The notes under the pieces: model-generated
Seen by the model: only the letters and a program-made list of their open reading frames with translations
Told to the model about the DNA's origin: nothing
The model's database searches: none
From: Maritimibacter harenae
Lineage (GTDB): Bacteria; Pseudomonadota; Alphaproteobacteria; Rhodobacterales; Rhodobacteraceae
DNA length: 64,000 nucleotides
Direction of reading: 5' to 3'
Assembly: GCF_009882975.1 (NCBI RefSeq)
Contig: NZ_WTUX01000022.1
Span: 132,088 to 196,087 of the forward strand
In this document: positions 47,752-57,821 of the stretch, one piece after another
Numbering within the stretch: position 1 is the first letter of the stretch
Layout of the letters: every line of letters begins with the position of its first letter
Position numbers and translations under genes: made by a program

Positions 47752-48021
47752 CGGCATGGTCCTTCAATTCGTCGGGCGCGAAGAGGCCATGCGTCTTGCC
47801 TTGACGACACCGCGCCCGGACCCCCTGATTGGGTCGGTCCCGAAACGGTCAACCTCTCCGGCCCCTCTGATGGGGCATCGTCACGCTTCGCTCTACAGGA
47901 AAGACGACATTCGCTCAATGGCCCGCGACATTGTGCAGGGATGCACGAAAGCTGCGCTCTCTGAACCATTTCGCACAGAAGCGCGTTCTCCTATCTAGGA
48001 TGGCAGGAAAAGGAGGCACCG
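47752..48021. promoter_or_regulatory. Leader / divergent promoter region of the cobalamin operon and yqjG
   Basis: A 270-bp gap. Just upstream of the DUF6732 ribosome site an 8-bp inverted repeat (CGGGCGCG 47773-47780, CGCGCCCG 47811-47818) would form a stem-loop in the leader RNA. A CCCC/GGGG hairpin near 47862-47875 and a GTGCA-N4-TGCAC palindrome (47933-47946) are also present. The GCCACTG box of canonical cobalamin riboswitches was not found. Confidence 0.45.
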
Positions 48022-49023
48022 ATGGGTTATCTCGAAAACGGCGAATGGCAGACCGGTTGGTACGACACCAAGAAGCACGGCGGCAAGTTCGTGCGCAGCG
48101 AGACGAAGTTTCGCAACTGGGTCACGCCCGACGGATCGGCGGGCCCCTCGGGCGACGCCGGGTTCAAGGCGGAAAGCGGCCGCTATCACCTCTACGTCTC
48201 CTATGCGTGCCCCTGGGCGCACCGCACCCTGATCTTCCGGACCCTGAAGGGGCTTGTCGAGCACATCGACGTGTCCGTCGTGCATCCCGACATGCTCGAT
48301 GACGGCTGGACCTTCGACCAGGATTTCGTCGGCGCCACCGGCGACCGGCTTTTCGGCAAGTCCTACCTGCGCGACATCTACACCGAGGCCGACCCGCACA
48401 TCTCGGGCCGCGTGACGGTGCCGATCCTGTGGGACAAGAAGACCAACTCGATCGTGTCGAACGAATCCGCCGAGATCATCCGCATGTTCAACTCGGCCTT
48501 CGACGGCATCACCGGCGACCGGCAGGATTTCTACCCGGACGCCCTGCATGACGAGATCGAGGCGGTGAACGAGCGGGTGTATCACACGCTCAACAACGGC
48601 GTTTACAAGTCGGGCTTCGCGACCACCCAAGAAGCCTATGACGAGGCCGTGGGCGAGCTCTTCGACACGATGGACTGGCTCGAGGACCGGCTTTCACGCC
48701 AGCGCTACCTTGCCGGCGACCGGGTCACCGAGGCCGACTGGCGGCTTCTGCCCACGCTGCTACGGTTCGACCCGGTCTATCACGGGCACTTCAAGTGCAA
48801 CCGCAACAGGCTGGTCGATTTCGACAACCTCTGGGCCTATGCCCGCGAGCTGTACCAATGGCCCGGCGTGGCGAACACGGTGCACCCGGATCACTACATC
48901 CGGCACTACCATTACAGCCATGAAACCGTGAACCCGTACCGGATTATCCCGATCGGCCCGACCATCGACTGGGACGCGCCGCATGGCCGGGACGAGGTGT
49001 TCCCGGTGGCCAAGTCGGCCTGA
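48022..49023 (+). CDS. yqjG: Glutathionyl-hydroquinone reductase (YqjG/ECM4 type)
   Basis: A 333-residue cytosolic xi-class glutathione transferase that reduces glutathionyl-hydroquinones. The active-site motif is YACPWAHR with C63. The C-terminal helical GST domain and the end segment HYIRHYHYSHETVNP are typical. It has a strong ribosome site (AAAAGGAGG). Divergent from the cobalamin operon. Confidence 0.94.
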   Translation: MGYLENGEWQTGWYDTKKHGGKFVRSETKFRNWVTPDGSAGPSGDAGFKAESGRYHLYVSYACPWAHRTLIFRTLKGLVEHIDVSVVHPDMLDDGWTFDQDFVGATGDRLFGKSYLRDIYTEADPHISGRVTVPILWDKKTNSIVSNESAEIIRMFNSAFDGITGDRQDFYPDALHDEIEAVNERVYHTLNNGVYKSGFATTQEAYDEAVGELFDTMDWLEDRLSRQRYLAGDRVTEADWRLLPTLLRFDPVYHGHFKCNRNRLVDFDNLWAYARELYQWPGVANTVHPDHYIRHYHYSHETVNPYRIIPIGPTIDWDAPHGRDEVFPVAKSA

Positions 49024-49048
49024 CGCGAAAGGCGGTTGCCCCCGCCCG

Positions 49049-49075
49049 TGCATGACCCGATAGTCGGGTCATGCA
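49049..49075 (+). promoter_or_regulatory. Perfect 12-bp hairpin enclosing a start codon
   Basis: TGCATGACCCGA (49049-49060) and TCGGGTCATGCA (49064-49075) are perfect complements with a three-base loop TAG. The ATG of the following small membrane protein (49071-49073) lies in the right arm and no ribosome site precedes it. It might control translation or be an operator. Confidence 0.85.
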
Positions 49076-49307
49076 GGTTCTTTTGCTCATCATCATCGGG
49101 GCGGCGGCCGGGTTCGTGGCGACACGGATCATGGGGCGCGAGACCGACATTCTCACCACCATCGCCATCGGCGTCATCGGCGCGCTGTTCGGCGGCCTGC
49201 TGCTGCGGGTGATCGTGGCGGTGGGGTCGTTCGCCTTCGGGTTCATCGGCGCCGTCGTGGGCGCCGTGTTCCTGATCTGGTTCTGGGACACCTACATCCG
49301 CAAATAG
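49071..49307 (+). CDS. GlsB/YeaQ/YmgE-type small membrane protein
   Basis: A 78-residue protein with three hydrophobic segments (MQVLLLIIIGAAAGFVATRI; TTIAIGVIGALFGGLLLRVIV; FGFIGAVVGAVFLIWFW). The first resembles transglycosylase-associated (YeaQ/YmgE) proteins. Role in stress is suspected in relatives but not known. The start codon is buried in a perfect hairpin. Confidence 0.82.
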   Translation: MQVLLLIIIGAAAGFVATRIMGRETDILTTIAIGVIGALFGGLLLRVIVAVGSFAFGFIGAVVGAVFLIWFWDTYIRK

Positions 49308-49310
49308 CGG

Positions 49311-49760
49311 CTACTTGAACGGGGCCATGCCGGCGCGCGCCAGTTCGTCGGCGCGCTCGTTCTCGTCGTGGCCAGCGTGGCCCTTGATCCACTTCCACTC
49401 GACGTTATGACGCTTCTGCGCCTCGTCCAGGCGCTGCCACAGCTCGACGTTCTTCACCGGCTTCTTCGCCGCGGTCTTCCAGCCGTTGCGCTTCCAGCCG
49501 TGGATCCAGCCGGTCACGCCGTTCTTCACGTAGGCCGAGTCGGTCACGATGGTGATGTGCGAGGGCCGCTCCAGTGTCTCGAGCGCCATGATCGCGGCCA
49601 TCAGTTCCATCCGGTTGTTGGTGGTCGCCGCTTCACCGCCCTTGAGCTCCCGGGTCTTGAGCACCCGGTCGCCCTCCTTGGCTTCGAGCAGGACGCCCCA
49701 CCCCCCGGGTCCGGGGTTCCCGGAGCAGGCGCCGTCGGTATGCGCAACCAGGTCAACCAC
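49311..49760 (-). CDS. rnhA: Ribonuclease HI
   Basis: A 149-residue RNase H that degrades RNA in RNA-DNA hybrids. The DEDD residues are visible: D9 ([16 protein letters not shown]), E in [10 protein letters not shown] in IVTDSAYV and D in [12 protein letters not shown]. The basic handle KRNGWK is present. It is the last gene of ispH-DUF3429-methyltransferase-rnhA, overlapping the preceding methyltransferase by eight bases. Confidence 0.96.
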   Translation of the reverse strand: MVDLVAHTDGACSGNPGPGGWGVLLEAKEGDRVLKTRELKGGEAATTNNRMELMAAIMALETLERPSHITIVTDSAYVKNGVTGWIHGWKRNGWKTAAKKPVKNVELWQRLDEAQKRHNVEWKWIKGHAGHDENERADELARAGMAPFK

Positions 49761-50340
49761 GGCACAGCATCCAGATCCAGGGGGCGCGGGTGCCGTCCAG
49801 CCCCCGGCCCACGCCGTGCTTGCGGGTGATCGGGGTGAACCCCGCCTCTGCCAGTCTCTCTTCCAACTCGTCCTCGCCGTAATAGGTGTAGAACCGGCCC
49901 AGCGCGTCCCGCGCCTCCCCGGTGCCCAGCTTCACGCCGATATGGAAATACCCGCCGGGCTTCAAGGCCCCGTGGATCGCCGCCAGGTGGCGCGGCAGGT
50001 CCACGCGCGGCGCGTGGAGGAGCGAGAAATTGGCCCAGATGCCATCATACGTGGCCTCCGCATCCAGATCGTCGAAGGTCGCCACCCGCGCCGGAACGCC
50101 GCGCGCCTGCGCGAGCTCCACCATCGCCGCCGAGGCATCGGTCGCGTCCACGACGCGCCCGGCCGCCACCATCTTCTCGGCCATCGCGCCGGTGCCGCAG
50201 CCGAGGTCGAGAACGCGCGCGCCCTCCGGCACCGCCGCGAGGAAAGCGTCGAGCCCGGGGTGCGAGTCGCGCGACACCATGTCCGCGTAATCCTGCGCCT
50301 TCGCGTCGTAGACCGCGATCGTTTCCCGGTCCGCGCTCAT
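49753..50340 (-). CDS. Class I SAM-dependent methyltransferase
   Basis: A 195-residue methyltransferase with the SAM motif [15 protein letters not shown] (near 41-55) and the acidic ribose-binding [13 protein letters not shown]. The start [20 protein letters not shown] is typical of UbiE/type-11 enzymes. Substrate unknown. It is coupled by overlaps to DUF3429 and rnhA. Confidence 0.84.
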   Translation of the reverse strand: MSADRETIAVYDAKAQDYADMVSRDSHPGLDAFLAAVPEGARVLDLGCGTGAMAEKMVAAGRVVDATDASAAMVELAQARGVPARVATFDDLDAEATYDGIWANFSLLHAPRVDLPRHLAAIHGALKPGGYFHIGVKLGTGEARDALGRFYTYYGEDELEERLAEAGFTPITRKHGVGRGLDGTRAPWIWMLCRG

Positions 50341-50786
50341 GGCGCGAAATGGCCGATCACGAGGCAGGCCACCACCACCGATGTCAGAAGCATCCGCAAC
50401 CGCATCCACCACGACGGAGCAAGCCCCAGCTGCATCGCAGCCCGGTCCACCGGCAGGAGAAACAGGAACCCGGCCGCGAGCGTCAGCAGCGCGAAGTCAC
50501 CGAAGGCGAAGAAGAAGGCCCAGAGCGCGGGGATCACCGACAGGACGTAGAACGTGGCCGCCTGCCGCCCGTTGGCACGCGTGGCGAAGCCCCAGATCAC
50601 GCCGGACATGAAAGCGAGGATGATCGTTCCGTAGTCGGCCAGTACCGCGTAGCCCGTGAAGAGGGCCGAAACCTGAGGCACGTCGACGAAACTGGTGACG
50701 AGGCCCCAGAGGAACGGGATCAACCCGGCGAGTCCCAGCGCGAGCGGCGCGCGGGGGATGGAGGTCGCCGGGGCCGGGTTGCTCAT
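50337..50786 (-). CDS. DUF3429 family membrane protein
   Basis: A 149-residue protein with four hydrophobic helices (about 14-33, 47-66, 73-90, 95-115) and a short fifth near the C-terminus, resembling DUF3429. Function unknown. Four-base overlaps tie it to ispH upstream and the methyltransferase downstream. Confidence 0.82.
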   Translation of the reverse strand: MSNPAPATSIPRAPLALGLAGLIPFLWGLVTSFVDVPQVSALFTGYAVLADYGTIILAFMSGVIWGFATRANGRQAATFYVLSVIPALWAFFFAFGDFALLTLAAGFLFLLPVDRAAMQLGLAPSWWMRLRMLLTSVVVACLVIGHFAP

Positions 50787-51733
50787 GCGGGTTCCCGAAG
50801 CACGCGGGGCACCTTGAACTCGACGTTCTCGGTCGCGGTCTCGACCGTCTCCACGGTCACGTCGAAGCGTTCGCGGAAGGCCTCGATCACCTCGTCGACC
50901 AGAACCTCGGGCGCGCTGGCGCCTGCGGTCAGGCCCACCGACCCCACACCTTCCAGCGCGCGCCAGTCGATTTCGTTCGCCCGGGCGACGAGCTGCGAAT
51001 AGGCGCAGCCGCGGGCGCGGGCGACTTCGACCAGCCGACGCGAGTTCGAGGAATTGGGCGCACCGATCACCAGCAGGGCGTCCGCCTTGGGCGCGATCGC
51101 CTTCACGGCTTCCTGCCGGTTGGTGGTCGCGTAACAGATGTCTTCCTTGTGCGGCCCGATGATCTTCGGGAACCGGGCCTTGAGCGCCGCGACGATGCCC
51201 GCCGTGTCGTCCACCGACAGCGTCGTCTGCGTGATGAAGGCGAGCCGATCGGGATCGCGGGGGGCGATCTTTTCCACGTCCGCCTCGGTCTCGACCAGGA
51301 GCACCTCGCCATCGGGCAGTTGTCCCATCGTGCCGATCGTCTCGGGGTGGCCCACGTGGCCGATCATCACCATCTGAAGCCCGTTCTGGTGGTGGCGCTC
51401 GGCCTCGATATGCACCTTCGACACCAGCGGACAGGTCGCGTCGACATAGACCATCTCGCGCCGTTCGGCTTCGGCCGGGACGGCCTTGGCCACGCCGTGG
51501 GCCGAGAAGATGACCGGCCGGTCCGAGGGCGCTTCGTCCAGTTCCTCGACAAAGACCGCGCCCTTGTCGCGCAAGCCGTCGACCACGTACTTGTTGTGCA
51601 CAATCTCGTGGCGGACATAGACGGGCGCGCCCCATTTCTCGATCGCCATTTCGACGATCTTGATGGCGCGGTCCACGCCCGCACAGAACCCGCGCGGGGC
51701 GGCGAGGATGAGTGTGAGAGGCGGCTTGGTCAT
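50783..51733 (-). CDS. ispH: 4-hydroxy-3-methylbut-2-enyl diphosphate reductase
   Basis: A 316-residue [4Fe-4S] enzyme of the last MEP step, producing IPP and DMAPP. The cluster cysteines lie in [11 protein letters not shown] (C17), DATCPLV and [23 protein letters not shown] and the VGAPNSSNS-like [16 protein letters not shown] are also conserved. The start [10 protein letters not shown] at 51733 is canonical. It complements IspE at 10.9-11.7 kb and heads a four-gene operon. Confidence 0.97.
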   Translation of the reverse strand: MTKPPLTLILAAPRGFCAGVDRAIKIVEMAIEKWGAPVYVRHEIVHNKYVVDGLRDKGAVFVEELDEAPSDRPVIFSAHGVAKAVPAEAERREMVYVDATCPLVSKVHIEAERHHQNGLQMVMIGHVGHPETIGTMGQLPDGEVLLVETEADVEKIAPRDPDRLAFITQTTLSVDDTAGIVAALKARFPKIIGPHKEDICYATTNRQEAVKAIAPKADALLVIGAPNSSNSRRLVEVARARGCAYSQLVARANEIDWRALEGVGSVGLTAGASAPEVLVDEVIEAFRERFDVTVETVETATENVEFKVPRVLREPA

Positions 51734-51821
51734 GTCGGCTCCTTTTCCCACACCCACCTAATCACGCTGGGATTTGAGGTCCAGCCTTCGCGCAATCACA
51801 TCATGGTCGGCCGGGGCCATG

Positions 51822-51852
51822 AAAAAACCCGGCTCCCTCGCGGGGGCCGGGT
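51822..51852 (-). terminator. Rho-independent terminator after the NYN gene
   Basis: Reading leftward, the stem ACCCGGC/GCCGGGT, extended by three inner G-C pairs, is followed by six T. It lies 24 bases after the NYN gene stop. Confidence 0.85.
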
Positions 51853-51875
51853 CCGGTGTTTCGGTGCGGGCCGTC

Positions 51876-52451
51876 TCAGGCGTCCGCGTCTTCCTGCTGG
51901 ACGTTGCGGTCCGGGCGGTCTTCGCGCGGCGGACGGCCGATCACGTCCTTGAGGTCTTCCAGCTCGATGAAGTTGTCGGCCTGGCGGCGCAGCTCATCGG
52001 CGATCATCGGCGGCTGGCTGCGGATGGTGGAGACCACCGAGACCCGCACGCCCTTGCGCTGAAGCCCCTCGACGAGCGGGCGGAAGTCGCCGTCGCCGGA
52101 GAACAGGACGATGTGATCGACATGCGGGGCGATTTCCATGGCATCGACCGTGAGCTCGATGTCCATGTTCCCCTTCACCTTCCGGCGACCCATCGAATCC
52201 GTGAATTCCTTGGCCGGTTTCGTGACCATAGTGAAGCCGTTGTAGTGAAGCCAATCGACCAGCGGGCGGATCGGCGAGTAGTCGTCGTTTTCGAGAAGCG
52301 CGGTGTAGTAGAACGCGCGGAGCAGCTTGCCGCGGCGCATGAATTCCTGCCGCAGAAGCTTGTAGTCGATGTCGAAACCCAGCGACTTGGCCGCCGCGTA
52401 GAGATTCGAACCATCGATGAACAGCGCAAGCCGTTCGTCTTTGTAGAACAT
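51876..52451 (-). CDS. NYN domain (LabA/DUF88) ribonuclease-like protein
   Basis: A 191-residue PIN-like NYN protein. The acidic metal-binding positions are seen in FIDGSNLYAAA (near 12), NMDIELTVDAM (near 93) and LFSGDGDFRPLV (near 114). Relatives act in RNA turnover; target unknown. The start MFYKDERLALF at 52451 has AAGGA upstream. It is divergent from folK and has its own terminator. Confidence 0.88.
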   Translation of the reverse strand: MFYKDERLALFIDGSNLYAAAKSLGFDIDYKLLRQEFMRRGKLLRAFYYTALLENDDYSPIRPLVDWLHYNGFTMVTKPAKEFTDSMGRRKVKGNMDIELTVDAMEIAPHVDHIVLFSGDGDFRPLVEGLQRKGVRVSVVSTIRSQPPMIADELRRQADNFIELEDLKDVIGRPPREDRPDRNVQQEDADA

Positions 52452-52552
52452 AATCCATCCTTCCGAATTGTGTTCGCCGTCCGTGCCGTGAGTGGTATGT
52501 GCGAAAAAATTCAGCCGACGACGAATTCGCGACAAAATAGGGATAACGCCCG

Positions 52553-53152
52553 ATGACGCAACCTCATGAGAAACCCCGACGTGAGGTGACAGCCCTCATC
52601 GCACTGGGCAGTAACGCAACGTCACCGGCCGGTGGCCCGGCCCAGACACTGCGCGCCGCGATCTCTTCGCTCGAGCGCGGGCCGTTCGAAATCCTCGCCC
52701 GCAGTCGATTCTACGTGTCTCCTTTCATCCCCCGCGGGGCGGAGCCAGATGTCGTGAATGCCGTGGTCGATGTCGCGACGGACCGCGACCCTGACAGCAT
52801 TCTGTCGTGCCTTCATGAGATCGAGGCATCCTTCGACAGAAAGCGCCGTGAGCGGTGGACTAGCCGAACCCTCGATCTCGATCTTCTGAGTGTGGACCAA
52901 ATCATACTCCCTGACCAGACCACGCTGCGCGGATGGGTCAACTTACCGCCTGACCAGCAGAAATCTGCCGCGCCGGGCGAGCTGATCCTGCCGCATCCAC
53001 GCCTTCAGGACCGGGCTTTCGTGCTGGTCCCGGCCGCCGAGATCGCGCCGGACTGGCGCCATCCGCTCCTGGGCCGGACGATCCGCGAGATGCGCGACGC
53101 GCTGCCGCCGGCCGACCGCGACGTGATGCGGCCCCTGGACGATGCGTCTTGA
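52553..53152 (+). CDS. folK: 6-hydroxymethyl-dihydropterin diphosphokinase
   Basis: A 199-residue HPPK of folate synthesis. The N-terminal ALGSN motif, RSRFYVSPF, the catalytic RTLDLDLL segment (near 102-109) and the HPRLQDRAFVLVP motif are all canonical. It stands alone, divergent from the NYN gene, and is followed 129 bases later by rpoZ. Confidence 0.95.
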   Translation: MTQPHEKPRREVTALIALGSNATSPAGGPAQTLRAAISSLERGPFEILARSRFYVSPFIPRGAEPDVVNAVVDVATDRDPDSILSCLHEIEASFDRKRRERWTSRTLDLDLLSVDQIILPDQTTLRGWVNLPPDQQKSAAPGELILPHPRLQDRAFVLVPAAEIAPDWRHPLLGRTIREMRDALPPADRDVMRPLDDAS

Positions 53153-53217
53153 GACCCGGCTTGGGAACCCCGGCCGGATCAGGCCCGCCGATGCGCGCGG
53201 CAATTCGCCGAATCCGC

Positions 53218-53246
53218 TTGTGTTCAAGCTTTTTTGCGCCTACATA
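53218..53246 (+). promoter_or_regulatory. Putative sigma70 promoter of rpoZ-rsh
   Basis: TTGTGT and TACATA separated by 17 bp containing a T-run, 35 bases before the rpoZ start. Confidence 0.55.
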
Positions 53247-53281
53247 GCCGTTTCACATCCGCGAAGTAATGGAGTCCCTCA

Positions 53282-53638
53282 ATGGCCCGCGTGACGGTTG
53301 AAGATTGCGTTGACAAAGTGCCGAACCGGTTCGACCTGGTGATGCTCGCCGCCCACCGGGCGCGCGAAATCTCGTCCGGTGCGCCGCTGACGGTCGACCG
53401 CGACAACGACAAGAACCCGGTCGTGGCCCTGCGCGAGATCGCCGACGAAACCCAGACGGCGGATGAGCTCGAAGAGCGGATGATCGGTTCGCACCAGACC
53501 CAGATCGAGGTCGACGAGCCGGAAGACGACCAGATGGCGCTGCTCATGGGTCAGGAAACGCCGGACAAGCCGGACGATGACGACATGACCGATGAAAAAC
53601 TGCTGCGCGCGCTGATGGAGGCACAGGGCGAACGCTGA
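53282..53638 (+). CDS. rpoZ: RNA polymerase omega subunit
   Basis: A 118-residue omega subunit. The N-terminus [20 protein letters not shown] and [11 protein letters not shown] are canonical; the C-terminus is an acidic tail of the length usual in alphaproteobacteria. It is 15 bases upstream of rsh and probably in the same transcript, a conserved pairing that links omega with the ppGpp enzyme. Confidence 0.97.
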   Translation: MARVTVEDCVDKVPNRFDLVMLAAHRAREISSGAPLTVDRDNDKNPVVALREIADETQTADELEERMIGSHQTQIEVDEPEDDQMALLMGQETPDKPDDDDMTDEKLLRALMEAQGER

Positions 53639-53653
53639 CCCTGTCGCGAACTC

Positions 53654-55792
53654 ATGGATGGTGCTGAACTGAACGAGCTTTCGCCGGAAGAGCTTGTCGC
53701 GCAGGTCCGCGCCTACAACCCCAAGTCCAATTCGGATCTCATCCGCGCGGCCTTCGACTACGGCCGCGAGATGCACGAGGGGCAATTCCGCCATTCCGGC
53801 GAACCCTATTTCACGCACCCGATCGCCGTGGCCCACATCCTTGCGGGCCAGCAGCTCGACGATGCCACGATCATCACCGCGCTGCTGCACGACACGATCG
53901 AGGACACCGGGTCGACCTATTCCGCCATCGCCGACCAGTTCGGGACCGAGGTCGCCGAACTCGTCGATGGTGTGACCAAGCTCACCAACCTGCAGCTTTC
54001 GTCGGTCGAGACCAAGCAGGCCGAGAACTTCCGCAAGCTCTTCATGGCCATGTCCAAGGATCTGCGCGTGATCCTGGTGAAGCTTGCCGACCGGCTGCAC
54101 AACATGCGCACCATCCGCGCGATGCGGCCCGAGAAGCAGGTCCAGAAATCGCGCGAGACGATGGACATCTTCGCGCCGCTCGCCGGCCGGATGGGCATGC
54201 AGTGGATGCGCGAGGAGCTCGAGGATCTCGCCTTCCACGTGCTCAACCCCGATGCCCGCGCCTCGATCATCCGGCGGTTCGTCCACCTGCAGAAGGAATC
54301 GGGCGACGTCATCAACAAGATCACCAAGGACATCCGCATCGAGCTCGACCGCGTCGGGATCGAGGCAGAGGTCTTCGGCCGCGCCAAGAAGCCGTATTCG
54401 ATCTGGCGCAAGATGCAGGAGAAGGACCAGTCCTTCTCGCGCCTGTCGGACACCTACGGCTTCCGTGTGATCACCGCGACCGAGGCCGATTGCTACGCCG
54501 TGCTGGGCGCCGTCCATCAACGCTGGCGCGCGGTGCCGGGGCGCTTCAAGGACTACATCAGCCAGCCGAAATCGAACGGTTACCGCTCGATCCACACCAC
54601 GGTGTCGGGGCGGGACGGCAAGCGGGTCGAAATCCAGATTCGCACCCGCCAGATGCACGATGTCGCCGAGGCGGGGGTCGCGGCGCACTGGTCCTACAAG
54701 GACGGGGAGCGGGTCGAGAACCCCTTCGCGGTCGACCCCGCCAAGTGGATCGCCTCGTTGACCGAGCGTTTCGAGAACGCCGAGGATCACGACGAGTTTC
54801 TCGAGAACGTGAAGCTCGAGATGTACCAGGACCAGGTGTTCTGCTTCACGCCCAAGGGCGAGGTGGTGAAACTGCCGCGCGGGGCGACGCCGCTCGACTT
54901 CGCCTACGCGATCCACACGCGGATCGGCGACAGCTGCGTGGGCGCGCGGGTGGACAACATCCGGGTGCCGCTCTGGACCCGGATCAAGAACGGCCAGTCC
55001 GTCGAGATCATCACCGCCGAGGGACAGAGCCCGCAGGCAAGCTGGCTCGACATCGTCGTGACCGGCCGCGCCAAGTCGGCCATCCGCCGCCGGCTGCGCG
55101 AAGAGGACCGTGAACGCTTCATCCGCCTGGGCCGGGAACTGGCCCGCGTGGCCTTCGACCACGTCGGGCGCAAGGCCACCGACAAGGCGCTCGCCACGGC
55201 GGCCAAGCAGATGGGCCTGGGCAGCGCCGAGGACCTGCTCGCGCGTCTCGGGTCGGCCGACATCGCCGCGCGCGACGTCGTCGCGACGCTCTACCCCAAC
55301 GCTGCCGACACCGGCAGCGAAGTCGATGCCGACCGCGCCGTGATCGGCCTGGAACCCGGCCAGAGCTTCACCCGCGCCAAGTGCTGCCAGCCGGTGCCGG
55401 GCGAGCGGATCGTGGGCATCACCTACCGCGGCAAGGGGGTCGTGGTGCATTCCATCGACTGCCTCGCGCTCGAGGCGGTGGACGGCGACAGCTCGCGCTG
55501 GGTCGACGTGCATTGGCATTCCGGCCAGCACCCGTCGATCCACACGGTCACCCTGAACGTGGTCATCGCGAACGGTCCCGGCGTCCTGGGTCACATTTGC
55601 ACGTTGATCGGCGAGCAGAAGGCCAATATCTCGAACATGGAATTCATTGACCGCAAACCGGACTATTTCCGGCTCCTCATCGATGTGGATTTGCGGGATG
55701 TCGAGCATCTGCACGCCGTCATGCTGGTGCTCGAAGCGGAAACGGACGTGGCCGAGATCCGAAGACACCGGGACCTCGACCGCGCGCCATAA
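53654..55792 (+). CDS. rsh: Bifunctional (p)ppGpp synthetase/hydrolase
   Basis: A 712-residue RelA/SpoT homologue. Domains in order: HD hydrolase ([10 protein letters not shown] near 76-85), synthetase ([20 protein letters not shown]; the RFKD motif is typical of bifunctional enzymes), TGS ([22 protein letters not shown]), a middle Cys-containing segment ([14 protein letters not shown]) and ACT ([20 protein letters not shown]). It is probably the single stringent-response enzyme of the cell. It is followed by DUF2062 and pdxJ. Confidence 0.97.
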   Translation: MDGAELNELSPEELVAQVRAYNPKSNSDLIRAAFDYGREMHEGQFRHSGEPYFTHPIAVAHILAGQQLDDATIITALLHDTIEDTGSTYSAIADQFGTEVAELVDGVTKLTNLQLSSVETKQAENFRKLFMAMSKDLRVILVKLADRLHNMRTIRAMRPEKQVQKSRETMDIFAPLAGRMGMQWMREELEDLAFHVLNPDARASIIRRFVHLQKESGDVINKITKDIRIELDRVGIEAEVFGRAKKPYSIWRKMQEKDQSFSRLSDTYGFRVITATEADCYAVLGAVHQRWRAVPGRFKDYISQPKSNGYRSIHTTVSGRDGKRVEIQIRTRQMHDVAEAGVAAHWSYKDGERVENPFAVDPAKWIASLTERFENAEDHDEFLENVKLEMYQDQVFCFTPKGEVVKLPRGATPLDFAYAIHTRIGDSCVGARVDNIRVPLWTRIKNGQSVEIITAEGQSPQASWLDIVVTGRAKSAIRRRLREEDRERFIRLGRELARVAFDHVGRKATDKALATAAKQMGLGSAEDLLARLGSADIAARDVVATLYPNAADTGSEVDADRAVIGLEPGQSFTRAKCCQPVPGERIVGITYRGKGVVVHSIDCLALEAVDGDSSRWVDVHWHSGQHPSIHTVTLNVVIANGPGVLGHICTLIGEQKANISNMEFIDRKPDYFRLLIDVDLRDVEHLHAVMLVLEAETDVAEIRRHRDLDRAP

Positions 55793-55813
55793 GACAAGGA
55801 GGGCGGTGCAGCG

Positions 55814-56458
55814 ATGTTCAAACGCAACCCGCGCTCCTATCTCAGGATCCTGGTGGAATTCTTCTATCCGCGCGGCGGATGGTACCGCGCGTCGCGCTAC
55901 GTGATCCACCGCGTGCGGCGCCTGCCCGACCCGGCCGACCGGATCGCCCGGGGCATCGCCGCCGGCGTGTTCGTGAGCTTCACGCCACTCTTCGGCCTGC
56001 ATTTCGTGACCGCCGCGCTCATCGCCTGGATCATCCGCGGCAACATGCTGGCCGCGGTGCTGGCCACCTTCGTGGGCAACCCGCTTACCTTCCCCTTCAT
56101 CGCGGGCTTCAGCCTTCAGTTGGGCAACAAGATCCTGGGGAACGTGCATGGCCACCTGCGGCTCAGCGAGATCGTCGAGGCGTTTTCGCGGGCGAGCGAG
56201 GACATCTGGCACAATTTCCTGTCCATCTTTACGCACCGGCAGGCCGACTGGGCCGGTCTCGACCTGTTCCTGGACAGGATCTTCCTGCCCTACCTCGTGG
56301 GCGGCCTGCTTCCCGGTCTGGCGCTCGCGTTCATCGCCTTCGGGTTGTCGCGGCCCCTCATCACCGCCTATCAGAAACGGCGGGTGAAAATGCTGCGCAA
56401 GAGTTACGAGAAGCGCATGGCCGAACGCGCCAAGCGGCAGAAGGAGAACGAAACATGA
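55814..56458 (+). CDS. DUF2062 family membrane protein
   Basis: A 214-residue membrane protein with three hydrophobic regions (about 49-75, 77-104, 160-182) and basic ends, matching DUF2062 ([33 protein letters not shown]). Function unknown. It overlaps pdxJ by four bases. It is often found between rsh and pdxJ in this family. Confidence 0.88.
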   Translation: MFKRNPRSYLRILVEFFYPRGGWYRASRYVIHRVRRLPDPADRIARGIAAGVFVSFTPLFGLHFVTAALIAWIIRGNMLAAVLATFVGNPLTFPFIAGFSLQLGNKILGNVHGHLRLSEIVEAFSRASEDIWHNFLSIFTHRQADWAGLDLFLDRIFLPYLVGGLLPGLALAFIAFGLSRPLITAYQKRRVKMLRKSYEKRMAERAKRQKENET

Positions 56459-57198
56459 CACGCGACCTGCGTCTCGGCGTGAACATCGACCACGTGGCGA
56501 CGGTGCGCAACGCGCGCGGCTCTGCCTATCCCGACCCGGTGCGCGCGGCGAAGCTGGCCGAAGAGGCCGGGGCCGACGGCATCACCGCCCACCTGCGCGA
56601 GGATCGCCGGCACATCGGGGACCAGGACATCGAACGCCTCGTCGCGGAGCTTTCCGTGCCGCTCAACTTCGAAATGGCCGCGACCGACGAGATGCAGGCC
56701 ATCGCGCTGCGCCACAAGCCGCACGCCGTCTGCATCGTGCCGGAGAAGCGGCAGGAGGTGACGACCGAAGGCGGGCTGGAGGTGGCCAAGCAGGAAAACC
56801 GGCTGGCCCATTTCATCGCCCCGCTGGCCGACGCGGGATGCCGGGTGTCCATCTTCATCGCCGCCGACCGCGCCCAGATCGAGGCCGCCAACCGGATCGG
56901 CGCGGCCGTGGTCGAACTTCACACCGGCGCCTATTGCGACCTTCACGCCGAAGGCGAGTTCGAGGCCCGCGACGCGGAGCTCGAACGCCTGCGCGACATG
57001 GCGGCCTTCGCCCATTCCCTGGGGCTCGAGGTGCACGCGGGCCACGGCCTGACCTATGACACGGTCGGCCCGGTCGCGGCCTTCCCAGAGGTGCGCGAGC
57101 TCAACATCGGGCACTTCCTGATCGGCGAGGCGATCTTCCGCGGCCTGCCCGACTCGATCCGCGAAATGCGCCGGTTGATGGACGCGGCCCGGGCATGA
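56455..57198 (+). CDS. pdxJ: Pyridoxine 5'-phosphate synthase
   Basis: A 247-residue TIM-barrel enzyme completing pyridoxine phosphate synthesis. Canonical segments include [15 protein letters not shown] (8-22), HLREDRRHI, the glutamate in NFEMAAT and [12 protein letters not shown]. The ATG at 56455 gives standard length. Its stop overlaps the LysE-type gene by four bases, so the inserted genes are co-transcribed with it. Confidence 0.96.
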   Translation: MTRDLRLGVNIDHVATVRNARGSAYPDPVRAAKLAEEAGADGITAHLREDRRHIGDQDIERLVAELSVPLNFEMAATDEMQAIALRHKPHAVCIVPEKRQEVTTEGGLEVAKQENRLAHFIAPLADAGCRVSIFIAADRAQIEAANRIGAAVVELHTGAYCDLHAEGEFEARDAELERLRDMAAFAHSLGLEVHAGHGLTYDTVGPVAAFPEVRELNIGHFLIGEAIFRGLPDSIREMRRLMDAARA

Positions 57199-57821
57199 CG
57201 CTGGGCGAGCTGATCCCGATCCTCGCCGTCTGGGTGGTCGCGGTCGGCTCCCCGGGCCCTGCCAACCTCACGCTTCTGACCACTGCGCTCGGCTCCGGCC
57301 GGCGCGCGGCGCTTGGCGTGGCGAGCGGGATCATCACCGGTTCGATCACATGGGCCACCGCCGCCGGGCTCGGCCTCGGCGCACTCATGATGACCCACAG
57401 CTGGAGCATCGAGGTGCTGCGTTATCTCGGCGCGGCCTACCTCTTGTTCCTCGCCATCCGCTCGGCCCGGTCGGCTTTCCGCAAGTCCACGCGGGAGCTC
57501 GAGCCCGCGCGCGCCGGGATCGGCTTTCGCAAGGGCTGGCTCAAGGGCGCGGCGGTGCACCTGACCAACCCCAAGGCGATCTTCTTCTGGGGCTCGCTCT
57601 TCGCGGTGATCGTCAGCCCGGACGCCGCGCGCGCCGACATCGTGACCGTCGGCCTCGCCTGCATCGCCACGTCGACCACGGTCGTCTTCACCTACGCCTT
57701 CCTGTTCTCGACCGCACGCGCGGCGCGCGCCTACCTGAAGCTGCAGCAACTCTTCGACGGGCTCTTCGCCGCGCTCTTCGGGGCGGCGGCCCTGTCCATC
57801 CTGACCACGAGGTTCGCATGA
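57195..57821 (+). CDS. LysE/RhtB family amino acid exporter
   Basis: A 208-residue membrane protein with about six helices. The signature [18 protein letters not shown] (18-35) is typical of LysE/RhtB exporters, as is [15 protein letters not shown]. Substrate unknown. It is coupled to pdxJ and to the small secreted protein gene. A LysR gene close by on the opposite strand could control it, but their promoters are not adjacent. Confidence 0.9.
   Translation: MTLGELIPILAVWVVAVGSPGPANLTLLTTALGSGRRAALGVASGIITGSITWATAAGLGLGALMMTHSWSIEVLRYLGAAYLLFLAIRSARSAFRKSTRELEPARAGIGFRKGWLKGAAVHLTNPKAIFFWGSLFAVIVSPDAARADIVTVGLACIATSTTVVFTYAFLFSTARAARAYLKLQQLFDGLFAALFGAAALSILTTRFA

Noticed and set aside
47752-48021. 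Canonical cobalamin riboswitch
   Set aside because: The conserved B12 box (GCCACTG) and surrounding consensus were not found by reading either strand. A covariance search would be decisive.
53279-56461. A 1060-codon open frame antisense to rpoZ, rsh and DUF2062
   Set aside because: The sense genes are complete and conserved. The antisense translation has biased composition and crosses several genes.
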